Source: a virus
Virus record (IMG/VR): IMGVR_UViG_3300043425_000453
Coordinates: 1-34,073 of that record
Direction: 5' to 3' (one strand)
Length of the DNA stretch: 34,073 nucleotides
The first letter of the stretch is position 1; each line of letters begins with the position of its first letter. Positions 9,106-17,536 of this stretch are shown here, in pieces. The notes under the pieces were generated by a model that worked only from the letters and a program-made list of their open reading frames with translations, was not told where the DNA came from and made no database searches. The position numbers were made by a program, and so were the translations under genes.

Positions 9106-9542
9106 GCCTGTACCAGCAGTTCGACGTTGACCATCAGATCCGCCGCCGCCGTCGTCACCGTGTTGTTCGTCGTCACGACAAACCGCACGGTGTCGCCGAC
9201 GTCCAGCGTCTTCTGGGCGTCCGTCAGCGTAGAAAGCAGGGCGACCGCCGTGCCTTCGTGCGCCGTCAGCGCCTCCAGATCGACGTTGCCAGTCAAGGCG
9301 ACCGCCGCATCCGCTGACGCATCGTACTTCTGCAACACCCCAAGGATCGTGCCGCTCGTCGCGGCGGGCACCGTCGCGGCGGACACCACGGCTCGGTTGA
9401 CCACACACACCGCCGGATGCCCACCAAAGCTGTAGGTGGTCGTGGTGTTATTGCCAATCGCCGCATCGCAGCGACCGACCAGTAGGTTGGGCATGGTCCC
9501 CAACCGTCCCGGCACTGGCGCAAAAATGTTGCCTACGCTCAT
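9102..9542 (-). CDS. Putative capsid decoration / head fibre-like protein
   Basis: The protein has 146 residues, rich in Ala, Val and Thr with beta-strand character (TTTTYSFGGHPAVCVVNRAVV, TVRFVVTTNNTVTTAAADLMVNVELLV). Its place, after the capsid gene and separated from it only by an inserted endonuclease gene, is the usual site of decoration proteins. The central ASGTILGVLQKYDASADAAV resembles the repeated GVL turn of phage head proteins, but the match is weak. GGAGA lies 7 bases before the ATG. Before the endonuclease insertion this gene probably followed the capsid gene directly. Confidence 0.7.
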   Translation of the reverse strand: MSVGNIFAPVPGRLGTMPNLLVGRCDAAIGNNTTTTYSFGGHPAVCVVNRAVVSAATVPAATSGTILGVLQKYDASADAAVALTGNVDLEALTAHEGTAVALLSTLTDAQKTLDVGDTVRFVVTTNNTVTTAAADLMVNVELLVQA

Positions 9543-9544
9543 GC

Positions 9545-9574
9545 GAGTCTCCGTTTATGTGAGTCCACGTTTAT
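9545..9574. repeat. Two 14-base near-direct repeats at the end of the endonuclease gene
   Basis: The plus strand reads GAGTCTCCGTTTAT at 9545-9558 and GAGTCCACGTTTAT at 9561-9574, with 12 of 14 bases equal and 2 bases between. The left copy contains the endonuclease stop and the Shine-Dalgarno of the decoration gene; the right copy is the last coding part of the endonuclease. This could be a duplicated boundary left by the insertion. Confidence 0.6.
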
Positions 9575-10175
9575 TTAAGACGCGGAACTCTTGGTAAAAA
9601 CGCTCATGCAGTAACTGGCGCTTTTGCGTTGCTGGCGTTCCAGTGTATTGCGTATATCGCTGAAACCGCCTTCCAAGTTTTGCTTGAGTTCGTTTAGTCC
9701 GTATGTACGGCCAAACTGCATCTAAACAAGACAAGGCTTTGTTTGCGGCAACTCTCCAGTGCCACTTCTCTTTTGCGTTTCGACTTGGGTTCGCCTTCCC
9801 ATATGAGACGCTACCACCAAATCGCTGCTGCAACCACTGTATCATCCCGTGATCCGTATTGGTAAGCTCAACCATCAAGGTGTATTGACCTTGGCGAAAG
9901 GTTGTGCCTCCATGCAATCCACGGCTTGTAATCCGGATACAGCCCTCTCCGTCGATCAGCCCAGCCGCATAAGCTCTATCTACATCAGATAAATCTACAG
10001 GCTGGTTTTTTCTTTTTTGATCTTTAATTCGCCGAGAGGCTTTGAGAAGTGGTCCGTACTTCTCTTGGTACCGCTGCTGCATGTCTTTCTTTATGCACTT
10101 TTTGCAGCGGACTTTCGAATTACGGTAAAACTCCTGATCGCCACCAGACAAACCACAATACTTGCACGTTGGCAC
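9555..10175 (-). CDS. LAGLIDADG-type homing endonuclease with N-terminal zinc finger
   Basis: The protein has 206 residues. An N-terminal four-cysteine zinc finger uses C4, C7, C24 and C27. A basic linker (KASRRIKDQKRKN) follows, then a single clear LAGLIDADG motif, AAGLIDGEGCI at residues 70-80, and a fold segment with ELTNTDHGMIQWLQQRFGG. Homing endonucleases of this class cut a long site in the gene that lacks the insertion and so spread by repair. One motif suggests it acts as a dimer or has a degenerate second motif. The gene is free-standing between the capsid and decoration genes. It is markedly more AT-rich than both neighbours, with AAA, TTT and ATT codons, a sign of separate origin. 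Its stop lies in one of two 14-base near-repeats. Confidence 0.9.
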   Translation of the reverse strand: MPTCKYCGLSGGDQEFYRNSKVRCKKCIKKDMQQRYQEKYGPLLKASRRIKDQKRKNQPVDLSDVDRAYAAGLIDGEGCIRITSRGLHGGTTFRQGQYTLMVELTNTDHGMIQWLQQRFGGSVSYGKANPSRNAKEKWHWRVAANKALSCLDAVWPYIRTKRTQAKLGRRFQRYTQYTGTPATQKRQLLHERFYQEFRVLNKRGLT

Positions 10176-10183
10176 TGACTACC

Positions 10184-10229
10184 CCTAGGTGAGTGATATC
10201 TCAATATAACGAGATACCACCCACCTAGG
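10184..10229 (-). terminator. 19-base-pair hairpin between capsid and endonuclease genes
   Basis: On the plus strand the arms are CCTAGGTGAGTGATATCTC (10184-10202) and the near-complement at 10211-10229, with an 8-base AT loop. In minus-strand RNA the two differing positions become G-U pairs, so all 19 positions pair. It starts 7 bases after the capsid stop and ends before the endonuclease ATG. No uridine run follows, so it may be an RNA-processing site, an mRNA-stabilising end or a leaky attenuator that keeps capsid mRNA high and downstream expression low, rather than a classical terminator. Confidence 0.6.
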
Positions 10230-10236
10230 AAAGTGG

Positions 10237-11547
10237 TCAGATGTGTGAGTATCTCACCGTGTCCGTATATCCGGTAATCGATCCATGCGCGTTCCGGGCC
10301 AAACATGCGAGATTCCCGTACCAGCCATAGGTCGTTTCGAACGCATCGCGGCCCGAGAGCCAACGCCACGGACCCGCGCCCTCGAACTCCACGAAGCCCC
10401 AGTCCTTCGCATCCACCCACGCGAGCGAGGGGATGTGGAGGAGGTAGATCGTGCCAGCCGGGACGTAGTAGTCCGTCACGCACGGGATGCCGCAGACTTC
10501 CACGGCCTTGTAGCCACCCTTGATCGTGGTCGAGAACTCGCCCGCCGTGAAGCGGCGCTGGCCGACCATCGACTCCATCAGCTTCTTCGCCACACCCGGC
10601 GTGGTCAGCATCAGGAAGTCCTTCGGACGGGTCATGGCGTCCTTGCCGCTACGACCCGAGATGCGCTGGATCAGATCCCAGATGTCCGACTCGGTCGGCT
10701 GGGTCGCATCCGGCGTATCCGTGCCCGCCACCATGCGCGTCGAATCCCAGATCGAATAGGTCGAAGCGTTGATGTTGTGCAGGGTGCCGTAGCTGCCACC
10801 ACGGTTCGTGATGTTGATGAGGCCGTTCATGGCGTTGCCGAACGAGGTATCGCTCGCCGTCGCCTTGACGATCTTGTCCGTCGCGGCCATGCCCGTGATG
10901 GCCGTGCCCAGCGTCAGCGTGGCGTTGTCGCCGCTGTTGCTGATCGCCGTGATGGCCGAGCGCCCCAGCACCGCATCCGCCGCCGACGTGTCAAGGACGG
11001 CGATGTAGTCACCCACCGAGAGGAGGAGGGCACCCTGACCGGCGCTGCTGAGGCCGTAGGGCGACGACACGATGATGGAGGTTGTGGTGGACGCCGTGCC
11101 GATCAGCGCCACGACGCCGTCCGGCTTGTTGTGGAGCGCCTGCTGCATGAGCAGGGTGGAGGCGTCCTTGATTTCTTCCATCGTCTTCTTGGCGATGGTC
11201 GTGAAGGCCGCATCCTTGGACTGGGTGCCGACGAACGCCAGACCGTCGACCTGACGGGTCGTGTAGGCACGGACCACGCCGACGTTGCCCTGCACTTCCG
11301 TGGCCGTGGTGTCAGGCGGGAAGTAGCCACCCTGCGAGAACGTGGCACCGGCCGGACGACCGACCACCACATCGAAGAACACGTTGTTGCCACCCCAGCG
11401 CATGTTGCGCGGGCCACCGGCACGGCCCTTGTCGAGCTGGGCAAGGAGGGGGGTGACGAGATTCTGGACCTTCTCACGGAACTGGCTGTAGACGTTCTTC
11501 AGCAGCCCAGTGAGTTCCGCATCGGTAATGACTGTTGGAGCAGGCAT
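10237..11547 (-). CDS. Major capsid protein
   Basis: The protein has 436 residues. It is placed directly after the scaffold gene, the normal order portal, scaffold, capsid. The sequence has features common in HK97-fold capsid proteins of podoviruses: an N-terminal helix region (TGLLKNVYSQFREKVQNLV), a central region with IKDASTLLMQQALHNKP, an insertion-like beta region (about 150-240), and a C-terminal part with LMLTTPGVAKKLMESM, GGYKAVEVCGIPCVTD and WVDAKDWGFVEFEG. There is no long N-terminal delta domain or protease gene, consistent with a separate scaffold. GAGG lies 6-7 bases before the ATG. Codons are strongly GC-ending, as expected for a highly expressed gene in this genome. Confidence 0.88.
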   Translation of the reverse strand: MPAPTVITDAELTGLLKNVYSQFREKVQNLVTPLLAQLDKGRAGGPRNMRWGGNNVFFDVVVGRPAGATFSQGGYFPPDTTATEVQGNVGVVRAYTTRQVDGLAFVGTQSKDAAFTTIAKKTMEEIKDASTLLMQQALHNKPDGVVALIGTASTTTSIIVSSPYGLSSAGQGALLLSVGDYIAVLDTSAADAVLGRSAITAISNSGDNATLTLGTAITGMAATDKIVKATASDTSFGNAMNGLINITNRGGSYGTLHNINASTYSIWDSTRMVAGTDTPDATQPTESDIWDLIQRISGRSGKDAMTRPKDFLMLTTPGVAKKLMESMVGQRRFTAGEFSTTIKGGYKAVEVCGIPCVTDYYVPAGTIYLLHIPSLAWVDAKDWGFVEFEGAGPWRWLSGRDAFETTYGWYGNLACLARNAHGSITGYTDTVRYSHI

Positions 11548-11562
11548 GTTGGCCTCGAAATA

Positions 11563-12639
11563 TTAGGGTCGGATGGACGAAAGGATTGAGCTTAACGCGC
11601 TATCCACGGCATCATCTACGGTCGTCGGTTTGGCAGCCGCTTTCGGTCGGTCTTGCGTCGTCACCGTCGAACCGACCGGCTTCAACTTCTGCCCGACCAT
11701 GCGCTTGGCCTTCTGCGCTTCGACCTGTGCCCGTTCCAGTTCAGCGTTGGCCTTCGCCGCCTGCGCTGGCTGAGTGCGTCGGACATGGGCCGCTTGCGCC
11801 CACAACGCGAGATCCTCGACGATGTACTTGCGGATGGCGTCATAGCGTGACGGGGAGACATAGGGTACCCCATTCGGGGCCACTTCCGCGTGCGCCTGTA
11901 AGGCCATCTCGATCTTGGCTTCCAGTTCCTCAACGGAGACGGTGGGCAGTGCATCCGTAATCATGCGGATGGCTGGCACGACTTCGTTGTCATAGAACCG
12001 CTCGCCACTCTGACTAATAGTCTGCATTTCGTGCTGCACACGCAAGTTCGCAATCTCTTGCTCCGCGCGTTCAGCCCGACGTTCGGGTGAGGTTTCCGCG
12101 AGGTAGGCTTCGTACACCCGTTCGCGGTACTCTTCGTCAGACAACAGGCGTTCCATCTGCGCTTCGCGCTCGGCCAACGCCTGCTCGTACTGCGTGATCT
12201 GCTGCTGGACTTCCGTCTGGAGCTTCTGTTCGCGCTCCTGATTGTAGACGCCCCACTGCGCCAGCTTGACGACCTGATCTAGCCGGTCCTGTCGGACCTT
12301 GCCGTTGGCCTTGTACTCGACGATCAGCGCCGGGACTTCGACTTCCCCATGCTCGTCGCGCAGGGTAAACTCGGTCGCCAGCCCTTCGCTGACGGACGGC
12401 ACGGCGACAAAGCCGTCAGGCAACACCACCTCAGACGGGGCTTCGTCCTCCGCCGTCTCGTCTACGGGCGCGTCGGCTTCTTCCTCGACGGGCGCATCAG
12501 CGACGTCCTCTGGCGCGTCCGGTTCCTCAGCGACGGGGGCCTCAGGGGTCGGCTCAGGGGGTGACACCTCGGGCGCTGGCATGGCGGCAGAGACCGCGTC
12601 ATTGATGGCGTCCGAGATGTCGACAACGGGAGCAGGCAT
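11563..12639 (-). CDS. Capsid scaffold protein
   Basis: The protein has 358 residues from the ATG at 12639, chosen because AGGAG lies 5 bases upstream; a GTG one codon earlier is less likely. The N-terminal 75 residues are Pro/Glu/Ala/Asp-rich and disordered. Residues about 130-205 are a long charged coiled coil (EREQKLQTEVQQQITQYEQ and following), and more helix follows to a basic C-terminus (KAKRMVGQKLKPV) of the kind that contacts the capsid shell. The charge pattern and the position between portal and capsid are typical of scaffolds. It should direct procapsid assembly and then leave. The ribosome-binding site overlaps the stop of the portal gene. Confidence 0.85.
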   Translation of the reverse strand: MPAPVVDISDAINDAVSAAMPAPEVSPPEPTPEAPVAEEPDAPEDVADAPVEEEADAPVDETAEDEAPSEVVLPDGFVAVPSVSEGLATEFTLRDEHGEVEVPALIVEYKANGKVRQDRLDQVVKLAQWGVYNQEREQKLQTEVQQQITQYEQALAEREAQMERLLSDEEYRERVYEAYLAETSPERRAERAEQEIANLRVQHEMQTISQSGERFYDNEVVPAIRMITDALPTVSVEELEAKIEMALQAHAEVAPNGVPYVSPSRYDAIRKYIVEDLALWAQAAHVRRTQPAQAAKANAELERAQVEAQKAKRMVGQKLKPVGSTVTTQDRPKAAAKPTTVDDAVDSALSSILSSIRP

Positions 12640-12648
12640 CACAACTCC

Positions 12649-14892
12649 TTATTGCTGGCGAGACAGTATATCGGCCTGCCGTGCGGCAGCCTCCTCGTCC
12701 GGAACGCCCGCCAGCGACTGCTGCATCAGCGGGGCGACTCCAATCGGGGGGTTACTGGCGGCGAGCGGTAGCTGGCTCGGTGGCATAGATGGCACACTGG
12801 CTGCGGCAGGTCCGCTTTGGGGGCCAGCCCCCGGCGCAGGCGGAGCGCCCGGAGGCATCCCGCCCTGCTTCTGCATCGCTTGATTGGCCAAGGCGGTCCA
12901 CCGTTCTTGGGCCATCGCGATAATCTGTGGGTCGAGATCGTCCTGAAGCAGGATCTCCCGCTCCAGCACATCCTGATGGATCGCTTCGTTGTCCTGCCAC
13001 CGGACTTCCGGCACGGGGGTGCCCATGCGGATCGCATCGGCTACGCGCTTGGCACGGGCTTCCTGATCCTCGTCGGGAGACTGGATATCCTTGGCCATCG
13101 CAAACATCTGGCGACGGCGGTATTCCTTGAGGTCGATCACGCCCGTCTGGAGCCAGTTGTCCAGCAGGTACAGGCGGAACGCCATCGGCATCGGCATCAT
13201 GGACGCCGGTTCGACGCGGACATCGCTCTGCCCGTCAAAGTCGCTGGCACTAATGGCGCGGGCGAGATCCGGACGGCCCTTGCCCACCGCGCCGAGCGAG
13301 CGGGGGACATCATAGCCCCACGCCATCCCAGCCAGCGTCACCTTGGCCCAGTCCGTAAACGCCATCGCCATCGCGGCAATGACCGGCGAGAAGACGCGCT
13401 CCAACTGTTCACGAGTGGCAATAATGGCACGGCCCGATTCGCCCGTGGTCTGGCCACGGCTGATCTGGTTCCAGCCGCTCGCGTTCTCAAACGCCTGCCG
13501 TTCCAGCGCCAAGGCTTCCTTTACGTCCGCCCCCACGGAGAACCCGTTGACCGGCTGGATGGAATCGCCCATGCTGCCAGCGCCACGGACTTCGATCATG
13601 GAGGTCACGCCGCCCATGAATGTCTCGGTGGCAATGGCATTGGGGCGCGTCAGGAAGCGCCCACCCGCGTTGACGCGGATGTTCTCGACCCACTTGGACA
13701 GCAACGCATTGACGCGCATCTGGTGGTCGATCCACTGCTCCATGATCGGCCGGGGGTAGTACGACGGGTCACTGGAGCCATCGCGCACGTCCACCACGGG
13801 GATCACGCCCCAGAGCAATGGGGCAGGGCCAAACACCACTTCGTTCCCCACCACGACCATCTGCAAGCCTTCCGGCAGGACATCGGCGTGAGGGGCGAGG
13901 TAGACCGTGAACCGCTCGGTCACATCCTCGTTCCGGAGGCGCTGCCCTTCGCCAATCGTCGTCTGCGTCAGCACCCATGCGCCGATGCCTTCCGACCCGG
14001 AATACGTCGGCCCGTTACCCGTGGCCAGCGACATATCCGCCGCATCCAGCCCGGACACGCCGTAGCGGTACGCCGCTTCCTGACGGGAGATCACCTCGCG
14101 GATGACCACCCAATTCGGCTTTTGACTGGCCGTCGCATTGGGCGACACCCGCACCTGTTCGACGCGCAGCGTTTGACAGCCGATGTCCCCAAGCGGCTTC
14201 TTCTGACCGGGGCGCTCGCCAAGGCGCTCATCCCACGGACCACGGTCGGCATCCCAGTACAAGTGCCAGAACGAGACGCCATCGGTCTGCGACCAGAACG
14301 CGGCTTCGCGGGCAATGCGGATCATCTGGAGCTGCTCGTACTGGTACTCTAGCGCCAACTGCTGCGCCTGCGCCTTGCGCTTGTCGTCCGGGTCGTTGGT
14401 CGTCGGCGTGACGGCAAACCCCGGCTTCTGATCCATCATGATCTGGAGCCGCTGATCCAGCGCCTTGTCCGTCATGTTGTAGACCACGCGGGCCGCATCC
14501 CGAGGACGGGACGGCTCACGCCACGGGCCGAGACCCTGCGCCGAAATCCACTGCTGGCCTGCGCGGAAGAGGCGATTGCGCTCGACAAGATGGAGGTGCA
14601 TCTGCACCGCTTCCCGGCGCGAATCCCAGAGCGAGGACACCCATGACGCCCACGCCTGTGCGGTCGGTTCGCCATCATCGGCCAACGGACAGTCCGAGCC
14701 GTACAGCGCCCGGATCAGCGCCTGCTGGCGTTCCTGCATCGGCTCGTCCGTCTCCTCTGGCGGATTCGGTGCGACCTGCTCGTTGGGACCAAGCGGGTTG
14801 TTAGACAGCCCTTCGAGCAAACGGGCCATCTCGTCTTCCAGTACCGCGCCCGTGAAGGCCGGATCTTCGTCAGCGCCAAAGGGCATCGTCAT
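12649..14892 (-). CDS. Portal protein
   Basis: The protein has 747 residues, in the size range of P22-type portals. It forms the ring at the capsid vertex through which DNA enters and leaves. Recognisable portal-like parts are WISAQGLGPWREPSRPRDAA and VYNMTDKALDQRLQIMM near residues 110-155, a helical region VALEYQYEQLQMIRIARE-like near 185-200, the PYYPRPIMEQWIDHQMRVNALLSKWVENIR-like stem region near 375-405, and a helical barrel-like C-terminus rich in Glu, Arg and Met. The last 80 residues are Pro/Gly/Gln-rich. Its ATG overlaps the stop of the membrane-anchored small gene upstream (ATGA). Confidence 0.88.
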   Translation of the reverse strand: MTMPFGADEDPAFTGAVLEDEMARLLEGLSNNPLGPNEQVAPNPPEETDEPMQERQQALIRALYGSDCPLADDGEPTAQAWASWVSSLWDSRREAVQMHLHLVERNRLFRAGQQWISAQGLGPWREPSRPRDAARVVYNMTDKALDQRLQIMMDQKPGFAVTPTTNDPDDKRKAQAQQLALEYQYEQLQMIRIAREAAFWSQTDGVSFWHLYWDADRGPWDERLGERPGQKKPLGDIGCQTLRVEQVRVSPNATASQKPNWVVIREVISRQEAAYRYGVSGLDAADMSLATGNGPTYSGSEGIGAWVLTQTTIGEGQRLRNEDVTERFTVYLAPHADVLPEGLQMVVVGNEVVFGPAPLLWGVIPVVDVRDGSSDPSYYPRPIMEQWIDHQMRVNALLSKWVENIRVNAGGRFLTRPNAIATETFMGGVTSMIEVRGAGSMGDSIQPVNGFSVGADVKEALALERQAFENASGWNQISRGQTTGESGRAIIATREQLERVFSPVIAAMAMAFTDWAKVTLAGMAWGYDVPRSLGAVGKGRPDLARAISASDFDGQSDVRVEPASMMPMPMAFRLYLLDNWLQTGVIDLKEYRRRQMFAMAKDIQSPDEDQEARAKRVADAIRMGTPVPEVRWQDNEAIHQDVLEREILLQDDLDPQIIAMAQERWTALANQAMQKQGGMPPGAPPAPGAGPQSGPAAASVPSMPPSQLPLAASNPPIGVAPLMQQSLAGVPDEEAAARQADILSRQQ

Positions 14893-15191
14893 GCGTCATC
14901 TCTCCGGCCCACGCCCATCGACGCGCGGACTCTATTCCAATCATGGTAGGTTTCGTACCGCTCACGGATGACACGCATGAGTTCTTCCTGCGCCCACGGC
15001 TCGTTTTCCTGCATCGCCACCGCCACCAAGTCGTCTGGCACATCCGCGTTAGAGACCGCCGCGACGACTGGTGCGTCCGGTCCCTTGACCCACACGGCTC
15101 GCCCCAAACGGACGGCCTCACGCACGGTATAGAGCGCCACCCCAGCCCAGAGGCTGTGGGTCAGCAGCGAGACGAGCGGGGTCGCGTCCAT
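14889..15191 (-). CDS. Small protein with N-terminal hydrophobic segment, before portal
   Basis: The protein has 100 residues from the ATG at 15191, which overlaps the upstream TGA (TGATG). Residues about 5-22 (LVSLLTHSLWAGVALYTV) are hydrophobic and could be a membrane segment; the rest is charged and helical with EPWAQEELMRVIRERYETY. Overlaps on both sides show tight coupling to the portal gene. No family recognised. A role in portal or connector assembly at the membrane is conceivable but only inferred. Confidence 0.7.
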   Translation of the reverse strand: MDATPLVSLLTHSLWAGVALYTVREAVRLGRAVWVKGPDAPVVAAVSNADVPDDLVAVAMQENEPWAQEELMRVIRERYETYHDWNRVRASMGVGRRDDA

Positions 15192-15550
15192 CAATTCATC
15201 AGGTACGTCTTGCCACGGATCGCCACGGTGGCGACCACGCTGGCTCCAGCCGCCCCGACCGTCACCGTCGCGGCGTTGCCGGTGGTGATGGCAATGGGCG
15301 GCACGAAGTTCGTGATGATCGGCGCGGTGTTCGCGGCAGGGATCTGGTAGCGTTCGAGGACCGTCGCGCCGTCACGGACTTCGACCACCACGGCGGCAGC
15401 GGGAGCCGCGCTAAAGCTGATCGACACGCCGGTCACAAAGTGCTGCCGGTTGGTTGCGCCTGCGCGGGTGGCCGTGGCCGTGGCGTTGGTCTGCGTATCG
15501 ACCACGCTCCACTGCGTCGGCTCCCACGCCTTCTGTTCGATGCTGGCCAT
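15191..15550 (-). CDS. Putative small virion protein (beta-rich)
   Basis: The protein has 119 residues from the ATG at 15550, preferred because AGGAG precedes it by about 8 bases. It is beta-strand rich with Ala, Val and Thr: GVSISFSAAPAAAVVVEVRDG followed by ATVLERYQIPA and VTVGAAGASVVATVAIRGKTYL. The pattern resembles small jelly-roll-like decoration proteins. Its stop overlaps the next start. Function not known; virion surface or collar is the best guess. Confidence 0.7.
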   Translation of the reverse strand: MASIEQKAWEPTQWSVVDTQTNATATATRAGATNRQHFVTGVSISFSAAPAAAVVVEVRDGATVLERYQIPAANTAPIITNFVPPIAITTGNAATVTVGAAGASVVATVAIRGKTYLMN

Positions 15551-15551
15551 C

Positions 15552-16298
15552 TCAGTCTCCTGATTTCCGAAGCGTGACCGTGCCACCGCCCCCGCCGCCA
15601 CCCGTCACACTGGGAGCAACGGCCAGCAACCGCAGGGTCGCGGCTGGCACAAGGATAAAGTTCTGTACTTGTGGCGCAACCGCAAGCAACCGCAGCACCC
15701 CAATTTGCGGCGTCAGCGTTCGCGTTCCCGGCACCACGGTCGGGGCCACCGCAATATCGCGCACCGCCACCGCTGGCACCGTGAGCGTCCGCGTCGTGGT
15801 GCGGGCGGGAGCGACGGCGTTGAGCGTGATCCGAGACGACGGCACCGCCACCTGTGTGGCCTGCGACACGGCAGGCGCGTTGGCGACCAGCCGGATCGTG
15901 GTCGGCGGGGCCGTCACCGGCGCTGACCCCGGCACGACGGCAGGGGCGACCGACAGCATCCGCAGGAAGACCGCAGGCACCAACACTGTGACGATGGTTT
16001 CGATGCCCACCGGCATGGTGAGGTGCCAGCCTTCGGTCTGGTTGTTGCCAAACGCTCGGGTGAAACGGTTGACGGGGGCGCTGCCTTTGCTCGCTCGCCA
16101 GCGCATACGGATAGAGCGATCGAGCATGTTGAACGATCGCAGTGAGCTGTCTATAAATGCGGATTCTGATGCATTAGGAGAACCTACACTTGTCCAACTA
16201 GCTGACGCCGGGTTTGCCGTAATAACGGTGAACGGGTTAAGGTCACGACCCGGTGCGTTGTTAACACCAAATTGTACAACTCTTCCAGTGACCAGCAC
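15552..16298 (-). CDS. Virion protein with tandem VAPxV repeats
   Basis: The protein has 248 residues, starting at a GTG that overlaps the TAG of the upstream gene. The first 100 residues look like a globular beta domain (WHLTMPVGIETIVTVLVPAVF). From residue 110 to 235 there are six copies of a 20-24 residue unit, consensus (I/L)R(L/M)hxVAPxV followed by a Pro and a short polar stretch. A run of eight glycines (about residues 229-238) precedes the C-terminal TVTLRKSGD. The repeats suggest a beta-solenoid or extended fibrous part. Bases 16140-16260, covering the first 50 residues, are more AT-rich than the repeat region, hinting at different histories for the two halves. Confidence 0.75.
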   Translation of the reverse strand: MLVTGRVVQFGVNNAPGRDLNPFTVITANPASASWTSVGSPNASESAFIDSSLRSFNMLDRSIRMRWRASKGSAPVNRFTRAFGNNQTEGWHLTMPVGIETIVTVLVPAVFLRMLSVAPAVVPGSAPVTAPPTTIRLVANAPAVSQATQVAVPSSRITLNAVAPARTTTRTLTVPAVAVRDIAVAPTVVPGTRTLTPQIGVLRLLAVAPQVQNFILVPAATLRLLAVAPSVTGGGGGGGTVTLRKSGD

Positions 16299-17536
16299 TA
16301 GCCAGCCACCGTGCGAAGAAACGCCGTCACATTACCAGTGCTGGTGCCGTTTGGCAGCACAAAGAACGTTAAGAACCCAAGCTGCGAATCCGTGCCAACC
16401 ACCAGCTCCGTCAGGCCGTCAATCTGCACCGTCGAATCGCGCTCGACGTACACGCTGGCACCGACGCCGGGGAGGAAGTGCAACGGGCGGTAGATGTAGA
16501 GATTCAACACGCCAGCGCCCATCGCGGCAGAGAACTGCACGTTCTGCACGGACTGCACCCCAATATCGCCTGCTTGCAAGCCCATGTACGGGCCAAGCAA
16601 TACCGGCTGCAAACGTCCGACAATGGCGCTCGTGGTCATGGCCGTCGCTGATGATGCGCGACTGCCCGTGCCTGCCGAGTTGGTGTAGCTCGTCACCGTC
16701 AAGTTGCTAGCCGTCGCGCCAAGTGCCGTCGTCACTTCAAACGTCAGCAGGTTGCCCGCACTCGCCGTGCCGGTATAGCGCGTCAATGCCGTGGTGTTGA
16801 CTGTCTGCGAGGTATTGACGTTGGCGTTAATGCTGCCTGCCGCCACCAGAATGTCGGCAAGGATCAGCATGTTCAACGTCGAACTCGACGTAAATCCGAC
16901 CGTCAACAGATACTTCAGATCCGTGCCACTGGGATTGCTCAAGCCTGCGGACAACGCGCCCGTCGTGGCTCGGCTGGTTGCGGTGCCGCCGGGAATCGCC
17001 GCAGGCGCAAACACGCCAGCAGGAAACTTTGAGTTGGAATTGATAATGCTGTGCCATTGCGTAGCCACGCTGGTCTGCGTTGCTGCAAAAAACGTATCGT
17101 CGTCCGCTTTCCCGTTGGCGCGGCCGTTGATGATGCCATCGTAGTTCGTGATCGCGCCCGCAAACACCGGCAACGACAGCAGCGCATCGGCCATCCCGAG
17201 CGCCCCGAGCTTTGCGCCGAGCAGGATCGACGCCGCGCCAATCGCCATCCGCTCACGGCCCCCGAACGCCTCGACCGCCTTCATCGCCAGCGTCTTCTCG
17301 TAGACGTAGGGGATCGGCTTGGTGATGCCGAGCGACTTGAGGTCGGACGCCAGCGCCACGCCACGCCCCGGCAACACGCGGCCAAGATTCTCGCCTTGTG
17401 TGCCCGTAAACCCGTGGGCGATCTTGGCTCCGTCCCACGACGGCGGCATGTGCTTTGCCAGTGACGCGACTCGCGCAATCTCAGCGGCGACGACATCCAC
17501 GTCATACGGCGTCTTGGCTACCAGCGGTGCGGTCAT
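16298..17536 (-). CDS. Putative virion structural protein
   Basis: The protein has 412 residues. The N-terminal 120 residues are helical (VDVVAAEIARVASLAKHM, YVYEKTLAMKAVEAFGG); the remainder is beta-rich with many Thr, Ser, Ala and Asn and repeated hydrophobic strands ending in LGFLTFFVLPNGTSTGNVTAFLRTV. This composition is typical of phage head or tail surface proteins. It lies in the operon between small head genes and the VAPxV repeat protein. The start overlaps the previous stop in ATGA form. No family is recognised, so the exact place in the virion is open. Confidence 0.75.
   Translation of the reverse strand: MTAPLVAKTPYDVDVVAAEIARVASLAKHMPPSWDGAKIAHGFTGTQGENLGRVLPGRGVALASDLKSLGITKPIPYVYEKTLAMKAVEAFGGRERMAIGAASILLGAKLGALGMADALLSLPVFAGAITNYDGIINGRANGKADDDTFFAATQTSVATQWHSIINSNSKFPAGVFAPAAIPGGTATSRATTGALSAGLSNPSGTDLKYLLTVGFTSSSTLNMLILADILVAAGSINANVNTSQTVNTTALTRYTGTASAGNLLTFEVTTALGATASNLTVTSYTNSAGTGSRASSATAMTTSAIVGRLQPVLLGPYMGLQAGDIGVQSVQNVQFSAAMGAGVLNLYIYRPLHFLPGVGASVYVERDSTVQIDGLTELVVGTDSQLGFLTFFVLPNGTSTGNVTAFLRTVAG

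Noticed and set aside
10285-11589. 434-residue plus-strand frame opposite the capsid gene
   Set aside because: Composition is Arg/His/Asp-rich, typical of the complement of a GC-ending gene; no domains.
12817-14352. 511-residue plus-strand frame opposite portal
   Set aside because: Same shadow composition and no ribosome site; the portal gene is well supported.
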